Assembly: GCA_040902305.1 (NCBI GenBank) | Contig: JBBDXN010000137.1 | Coordinates: forward strand, 16,243-80,242 | DNA length: 64,000 nucleotides | Reading direction: 5' to 3' | Origin: CAMLFJ01 sp040902305 | GTDB taxonomy: Bacteria > Methylomirabilota > Methylomirabilia > Rokubacteriales > CSP1-6 | Position numbers and translations under genes: made by a program | Part shown: piece by piece, positions 59,803 through 64,000 of the stretch | Numbering within the stretch: position 1 is the stretch's first letter | Layout of the letters: the number at the start of each line of letters is the position of its first letter | The notes under the pieces: model-generated | What the model was told of the DNA's origin: nothing | Seen by the model: only the letters and a program-made list of their open reading frames with translations | Database searches by the model: none

Positions 59803-60468
59803 ATGGCCAGGAAGGGTACCGGGCTCTTGATGGTGTGGGCCGACGTTCCGGCGGAGAAGGAAGACGACTTCAACCGCTGGTACAACGAGGAGCATCTCCC
59901 GGAGCGCATGGCCATCCCCGGCTTCCTCGGCGGGGCCCGCTACGAGGCGGTCAAGGCGGGGCCGAGGCACCTCGCCTGCTACGAGCTCGAGAGCGCCGCG
60001 GTCCTGGACACGCCGGCCTACAAGAAGGTCCAGGCCAATCCCACCGAGTGGACGAAGCGCTCCGGGCCGGGGACCATCGCGACCACGTTCATCCGGAACG
60101 TGTACACGATGATCCACCCCAGGGCCCTCGGCCCCGCCGCGGCGGCCGCCGGCATGGCGCCGGCCCTCCAGATCGGGCGCATGGGCGTGCCGGCGGAGGC
60201 CGATCGCGAGTGGAACGACTGGTACAACACGGTCTACGTGCCCAATTACGAGAAGGTGCCGGGCGTGATCCGCGGCCGCCGCTACCGCGCGGTCGAGGGG
60301 CAGCCGACCTATCTCACGCTGTACGAGTTCGAGCACCCCCAGGTCTCGGAGAGCGCCGCGTGGATGGCCCAGCGCGACGCCTCGCCGGTGAACCAGAAGA
60401 TGCGGGAGCACATGAAGCACGCGCCGGGCTCGCCGGGCATCTGGATGAAGACCTTCGAGCTTCGGTAG
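59803..60468 (+). CDS. Protein of two tandem ferredoxin-like (dimeric alpha/beta barrel) domains
   Basis: A 221-aa protein with an internal duplication. Repeat 1 has DDFNRWYNEEHLPERMAIPGF and ARYEAV, then LACYELES. Repeat 2 has REWNDWYNTVYVPNYEKVPG and RRYRAV, then LTLYEFEHP. These ABM-type folds are found in monooxygenases, chlorite-dismutase relatives and EthD-like proteins. Activity is unknown; one chain would make a pseudo-dimer. AAGGAGG lies eight bases before ATG. Confidence 0.75.
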   Translation: MARKGTGLLMVWADVPAEKEDDFNRWYNEEHLPERMAIPGFLGGARYEAVKAGPRHLACYELESAAVLDTPAYKKVQANPTEWTKRSGPGTIATTFIRNVYTMIHPRALGPAAAAAGMAPALQIGRMGVPAEADREWNDWYNTVYVPNYEKVPGVIRGRRYRAVEGQPTYLTLYEFEHPQVSESAAWMAQRDASPVNQKMREHMKHAPGSPGIWMKTFELR

Positions 60469-60520
60469 ATTCATGGCGGCAAGCTACGCGTCCTGACCGG
60501 CGCCGGGGTCGGGCTCTTCT

Positions 60521-60610
60521 CTAGAGGGCGACCGACAGCCCCGCGTCCACGGTCAGGACCTGGCCGGTGATGTAGGACGCGGCGTCGGAGGCGAGGAAGA
60601 TGGCGGCTCC
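60521..60610 (-). pseudogene. C-terminal fragment of a short-chain dehydrogenase
   Basis: The minus strand encodes AAIFLASDAASYITGQVLTV then DAGLSVAL and a stop. This is the standard last 30 residues of an SDR (FLASDxASYITGQxLxVDGG). The rest of the gene is absent; instead the amidohydrolase gene and its ribosome binding site begin on the other strand. It is a relic from a past deletion or rearrangement. Confidence 0.8.
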
Positions 60611-60662
60611 CGCTGATAATAGAATGCCTCTCCCGACATTGAAAGTGACAGGAGGGCGCGCC

Positions 60663-61979
60663 GTGGCCACGAACGTACGCAAGGACTTCCCGGTCTTCGA
60701 CTGCGACAGCCACATCGTCGAGCCGCCCGCGATCTGGGACGAGTACGTCCCGGCCCGGAGCCGCGCCTGGGTGAAGACGCAGTTCTGCTTTCATACCGAC
60801 AGCGACCTGCTGTTCATCAACGGGCGCGTGGTCCCGGCCGCGCGTGAGCGCTCGAACGCCGCCGAGGTCGGCTGGGCGCGCTGGGACAAGAAGGAGGTGG
60901 GCAAGCTCACCCCCGGCACCGCCGCGTGGCAGCGGCAGTTCGGGCGCCTGCTCGGCTGTCGCGACCCGCAGGCGCGGCTCAAGGACATGGACGCGCTCGG
61001 CACCGACCAGGTGATGCTGTTCCCCACGTGGTTCGTGCGCCTCGCGCTGGTGCGCAGCGCCGAGGCGGCGGCGGTGCTGGCCCAGGCCTACAACAACTGG
61101 GTGCTCGACTACTGCGCCGCTGACCGGAGGCGGCTGTTCCCCTGCGCGGTCCTGCCCCTGCAGAGCGTCGAGGCGTCGATCGCGGAGCTGCGGCGCGCGG
61201 CCAAGCTGGGCTTCAAGGCGGCGGCGGTGCGCCCTTGCTTCTGGAACGGGCGCTATCCCACTTTGGCCGAGTTCGACCCCCTGTGGCGCGAGTTCGAGGC
61301 CACCGGGGTGGTGCTGGCCATGCACACCTTCCCCTCGCGCGAGGCGCTGACGCCCGAATGGGGCGAGCGCATGGCCCAGGCGCGCGGCCACTCGGGCCAG
61401 GGCCTGCTCTTCACCGACGAGTCGGTCGTCTATTCGCCCGGTCAGTTCGTGTCGAACATCACCGCGGCCATGGATCCCGCCATCGACGCCTCCGAGACGC
61501 TCGGCTTCCTGCTGGAGGCGATGACCTGGGTGACCGTGGTGGTGCAGACCGGCTGGCTGGAGAAGTTCCCGAAGCTGAAGGCGGCGGTGCTGGAATCCAA
61601 TGCCTCGTGGCTCCCGCTGGTCCTGGCGCGCTGCTCGAACTTCTCGAACCTGTTCGCCTTCCAGCGCGACAACCGGCTCATCCGCGATCCGGTCGACGTG
61701 TTCAACGAGCGCTGCTTCATCGGCTTCGAGTCGGACGAGACGCTGGTCTACCGCCTGTGGGACGTGTTCCAGGACGTCGCGATCTGGTCGTCCGACTACC
61801 CGCACCACGATGCCGAGGACGCGTGGGACGGCCTGCACCACATGGCCGAGTTCAACGTGCCGGCCGCGGCGCAGCGGAAGCTGATGGGCGAGAACGCGCG
61901 CACGCTCTACGGCATCGAGCCGCTGATGGCGGTGGAGGAGCGGATCGAGGAGTACGCGCCCGCGATCCTGCCCTGGTAG
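60663..61979 (+). CDS. Amidohydrolase 2 family metal-dependent hydrolase
   Basis: A 438-aa TIM-barrel enzyme. FDCDSHIVEPPAIWDEYV carries the D-x-H metal pair. MDALGTDQVMLFPT, LAQAYNNWVLDYC and a late SSDYPHHDAEDAW with the metal Asp fit the amidohydrolase_2 group, including decarboxylases and hydrolases of aromatic or ring-opened acids. The GTG 60663 follows AGGAGGG; the earlier ATG at 60600 lies on the SDR relic. Confidence 0.87.
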   Translation: MATNVRKDFPVFDCDSHIVEPPAIWDEYVPARSRAWVKTQFCFHTDSDLLFINGRVVPAARERSNAAEVGWARWDKKEVGKLTPGTAAWQRQFGRLLGCRDPQARLKDMDALGTDQVMLFPTWFVRLALVRSAEAAAVLAQAYNNWVLDYCAADRRRLFPCAVLPLQSVEASIAELRRAAKLGFKAAAVRPCFWNGRYPTLAEFDPLWREFEATGVVLAMHTFPSREALTPEWGERMAQARGHSGQGLLFTDESVVYSPGQFVSNITAAMDPAIDASETLGFLLEAMTWVTVVVQTGWLEKFPKLKAAVLESNASWLPLVLARCSNFSNLFAFQRDNRLIRDPVDVFNERCFIGFESDETLVYRLWDVFQDVAIWSSDYPHHDAEDAWDGLHHMAEFNVPAAAQRKLMGENARTLYGIEPLMAVEERIEEYAPAILPW

Positions 61980-61995
61980 CACCGCGCGGCCCACG

Positions 61996-62901
61996 ATGCG
62001 GCAGGTGACGACGGTATCCGCCGGGCAGTCTCCCCGGCGGCTCGACGTCTTCGTGAGCACCCAGACCGCCCATCTCTCGAGGGCGTCCGCGCAACGGTGG
62101 ATCGACGGCGGGCTGATCACCGTCAACGGCCGGCGGGCCAAGCCCGCCCAGCGGATCCGCCCGGGCGACGTGATCACCTGTCACGTGGCGGTGCGCGAGC
62201 CGCCGCCGGTCGAGCCCGAGCCTCTCGCGCTGCTCGTGCTCCACGAGGACGCGGAGGTCCTGGTGGTGAGCAAGCCGCCCGGTCTCGTGATGCACCCGGG
62301 CCCCGGCCACTGGACGGGCACCCTGCTCAACGCGCTGGTGCACCACGTCGGCCAGCGCGAAGGGCAGCGCGCCCGGCCCGGCCTGGTCCACCGTCTCGAC
62401 AAGGGCACGAGCGGGGTCCTCGTGATCGCCAAGACCGACGCGGCCCACCGCCATCTCTCGCGTCAGTTCCGCGTTCACTCCGTTCACCGCGTCTACCTGG
62501 CGCTGGTGGCGGGAGCGGTCCGGCGGGGCGGGCTGATCGACCGGGCGCTGGGACGTGACCCCCGCGATCGGCGCCGGATCTCGACACGCTCCGCGGCCCC
62601 GCGGCGGGCCGAGACGGACTTTCGCGTGGCCGAGCGCCTCGGGCCCGATGCGACCCTGCTCGAGGCGCGCCCGCGCACGGGCCGCATGCATCAGATTCGC
62701 GTGCACCTGGCCTCGATCGGCCACCCGGTCATGGGCGACGCGAGCTATGGCGCGGCCCCGGCCGATCCGATGCTGGCGCGGGCGATGCTCCACGCCGCCG
62801 TGCTCGGCTTCGTGCACCCCGCGACCGGCGAGTACGCGGAGTTCCGCGCGCCGCTGCCCGCCGACATGGAGGCCGCGGTGGCGCGCTGTCGCGAAAGCTG
62901 A
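61996..62901 (+). CDS. RluA-family 23S rRNA/tRNA pseudouridine synthase
   Basis: A 301-aa enzyme. The S4 domain is first (RASAQRWIDGGLITVNGRRAKPA). The catalytic domain has HRLDKGTSG, with H132 and the catalytic D135. VSKPPGLVMHPGPGH and the late RTGRMHQIRVHLASIGHPVMGD are family blocks. S4 plus RluA points to RluD-like activity on helix 69. Start ATG 61996 is 17 bases after the amidohydrolase. Confidence 0.92.
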   Translation: MRQVTTVSAGQSPRRLDVFVSTQTAHLSRASAQRWIDGGLITVNGRRAKPAQRIRPGDVITCHVAVREPPPVEPEPLALLVLHEDAEVLVVSKPPGLVMHPGPGHWTGTLLNALVHHVGQREGQRARPGLVHRLDKGTSGVLVIAKTDAAHRHLSRQFRVHSVHRVYLALVAGAVRRGGLIDRALGRDPRDRRRISTRSAAPRRAETDFRVAERLGPDATLLEARPRTGRMHQIRVHLASIGHPVMGDASYGAAPADPMLARAMLHAAVLGFVHPATGEYAEFRAPLPADMEAAVARCRES

Positions 62902-63126
62902 GCCCGATCGCCTGTTTCCTCTTGACAGCTTTCAACAGGCGGCCGCGCCGCGGCTCGGGGCGGCTGATGAAACGCGGGCTGAGCGCATCGCATCAGGCGC
63001 GTGATGCGCGTTCGCACGGCCGGGAACGATCAACCATGGCGTGCCCCGCGTTCGTGCGATGTGGACAGCCCCAGGCGTCGCGGAAACCGAGGTGTAGAGT
63101 CGTCCCACCAGAAGGGAGGACTCACC

Positions 63127-64000
63127 ATGGAGATGCGCCGGCCGGACCTTCCCACGACGTTGCAGCCCACGTCGCCGCGGACTGCGGAGCTGGATCGCCT
63201 GGGCGACGAGATCGCCGATCTCTCGGCTCACCTCGATGCGGCGACCGCCCGCTTGCTCGATCTGATCCGCGAGTTCGACGCCCGGGGCGGCTGGAACACG
63301 GGCTTCCGCTCCTGTGCGGAGTGGCTCGCCTGGCGAGTCGGCCTTGCCCCGGGCGCCGCCCGCGAGCACGTCAGGGTAGCGCGGGCCCTCGGGACACTGC
63401 CGGCCCTGGCCGAAGCCCTGGCGCGCGGCGAGCTCTCCTACGCCAAGGTCCGCGCCATCACCCGCGTGGCGACGCCGGAGACCGAGGCCCGGCTGCTCGC
63501 AGTGGGCCGCGCGGGCACGGCGGTCCACGTGGAGCGCATCGTGCGGGGCTGGCGCCGCGTGGACCGGCAGGCGGAAGCCCGCGAGGCCACGCGCCAGCAC
63601 GCGGGCCGCGCGCTCCACGTCTACCCGGATCAGGACGGCACCGTGGTGCTACGTGGGCGGCTGACGCCGGAGGTGGGCGCGCTGCTCCTGCGGGCCCTGG
63701 ACGCGGCGCGCGAGACGCTGTACCAGAAGCGCCGCGCCACCGAGACCGTCGGGCCGCCCACGGATCCGGCCGTGGGGCCGCCGACCCGGGCGCAGCAGCA
63801 GGCGGACGCGCTGGCGCTGCTGGCGGAGACGGCACTGCATCACGCGCTCGATCCCGGGGCCCCGGGCGAGCGGTACCAGGTGGTCGTCCACGTGGACGCT
63901 GCCGTGCTGGCGGATCCGGAGGAACCCGGCCAATCCGAGCTGGAAGAGGGGGGCCACGTTCCCGCGGGAACGTCCGAGCGGCTGGCGTGCGACGCGAGCC
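63127..64000 (+). CDS. DUF222 protein, likely HNH endonuclease, 3' end outside window
   Basis: 291 codons are visible, open to the window edge. It begins MEMRRPDLPTTLQ after GGGAGG. GWNTGFRSCAEWLAWRVGLAPGAAREHVRVA and ELSYAKVRAITRVATPETEARL are the DUF222 core. The C-terminal part continues RYQVVVHVDAAVL and ends at RLACDAS, the stretch that usually precedes an HNH nuclease domain in this group. These genes are often multi-copy and mobile-looking. Function is unproved. Confidence 0.85.
   Translation, partial: MEMRRPDLPTTLQPTSPRTAELDRLGDEIADLSAHLDAATARLLDLIREFDARGGWNTGFRSCAEWLAWRVGLAPGAAREHVRVARALGTLPALAEALARGELSYAKVRAITRVATPETEARLLAVGRAGTAVHVERIVRGWRRVDRQAEAREATRQHAGRALHVYPDQDGTVVLRGRLTPEVGALLLRALDAARETLYQKRRATETVGPPTDPAVGPPTRAQQQADALALLAETALHHALDPGAPGERYQVVVHVDAAVLADPEEPGQSELEEGGHVPAGTSERLACDAS

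Noticed and set aside
62920..62960. TTGACA near 62923 as a promoter for the DUF222 gene
   Set aside because: No -10-like hexamer lies at 16-18 bases, so a sigma-70 promoter is not supported.

Overview
This is a 64 kb stretch of very GC-rich bacterial chromosome (roughly 70% G+C by eye). Genes are tightly packed with many ATGA/GTGA stop-start overlaps. The gene set is that of a Gram-negative bacterium: TonB and BtuB, type IV prepilins, lipoproteins, c-di-AMP synthesis. Together with TctC/TauE/TauD transport genes, an F420-type LLM oxidoreductase and a crotonyl-CoA reductase, it resembles Candidatus Rokubacteria/Methylomirabilota or a soil deltaproteobacterium. That placement is an inference from style, not a search. 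Two 10-N runs mark scaffold joins at 3885 and 49993, so order across them depends on the scaffolding. I saw no rRNA, tRNA, CRISPR array or intact insertion sequence.

Layout. 1-9.3 kb: a 5'-truncated acetyl-CoA synthetase, a two-subunit sodium/carboxylate symporter, a CBS/DUF294 protein and a membrane-anchored DnaQ-like exonuclease. This is a recognisable acetate-uptake neighbourhood with small membrane proteins inserted, including two members of one uncharacterised secreted family. 9.3-15.5 kb: lipid genes, aroQ, an ECF sigma factor fused to a secreted domain, an acyl-CoA carboxylase subunit, then cobS and cobC. 15.4-23.5 kb: a probable recombinase relic, a 1255-aa hybrid sensor kinase and a minor-pilin operon (pilV, pilW, pilX-like, TPR lipoprotein).

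25.2-34.5 kb is the most coherent block. Two cobalamin riboswitches each head an operon: cobU-cobT-btuF-btuC-btuD and btuB-cbiZ-tonB-cbiB. With cobS/cobC at 14-15.5 kb they encode uptake, side-chain removal (CbiZ), re-amidation (CbiB) and nucleotide-loop assembly. This is a corrinoid scavenging and remodelling pathway with its own TonB. No corrin-ring synthesis gene is present in the window.

34.6-47.4 kb is housekeeping: argS (lacking a normal HIGH motif), SPOR protein, hpt, ftsH, a divergent folP, cdaA-cdaR-glmM, acpS, NAD(P)HX repair, tsaE, radC. 47.4-64 kb is mixed: pyrD beside a cluster of DnaA-box-like sites, a signal-less BtuF-like protein, a 34-bp inverted repeat around the second N run, RidA, a PilZ gene with an in-frame amber codon, a Nudix enzyme, TauD/TauE, a truncated TctC, a conserved protein that appears to start at CTG, crotonyl-CoA reductase, enoyl-CoA hydratase, LLM oxidoreductase, MFS transporter, amidohydrolase, RluA-type pseudouridine synthase and a DUF222 protein cut by the window edge.
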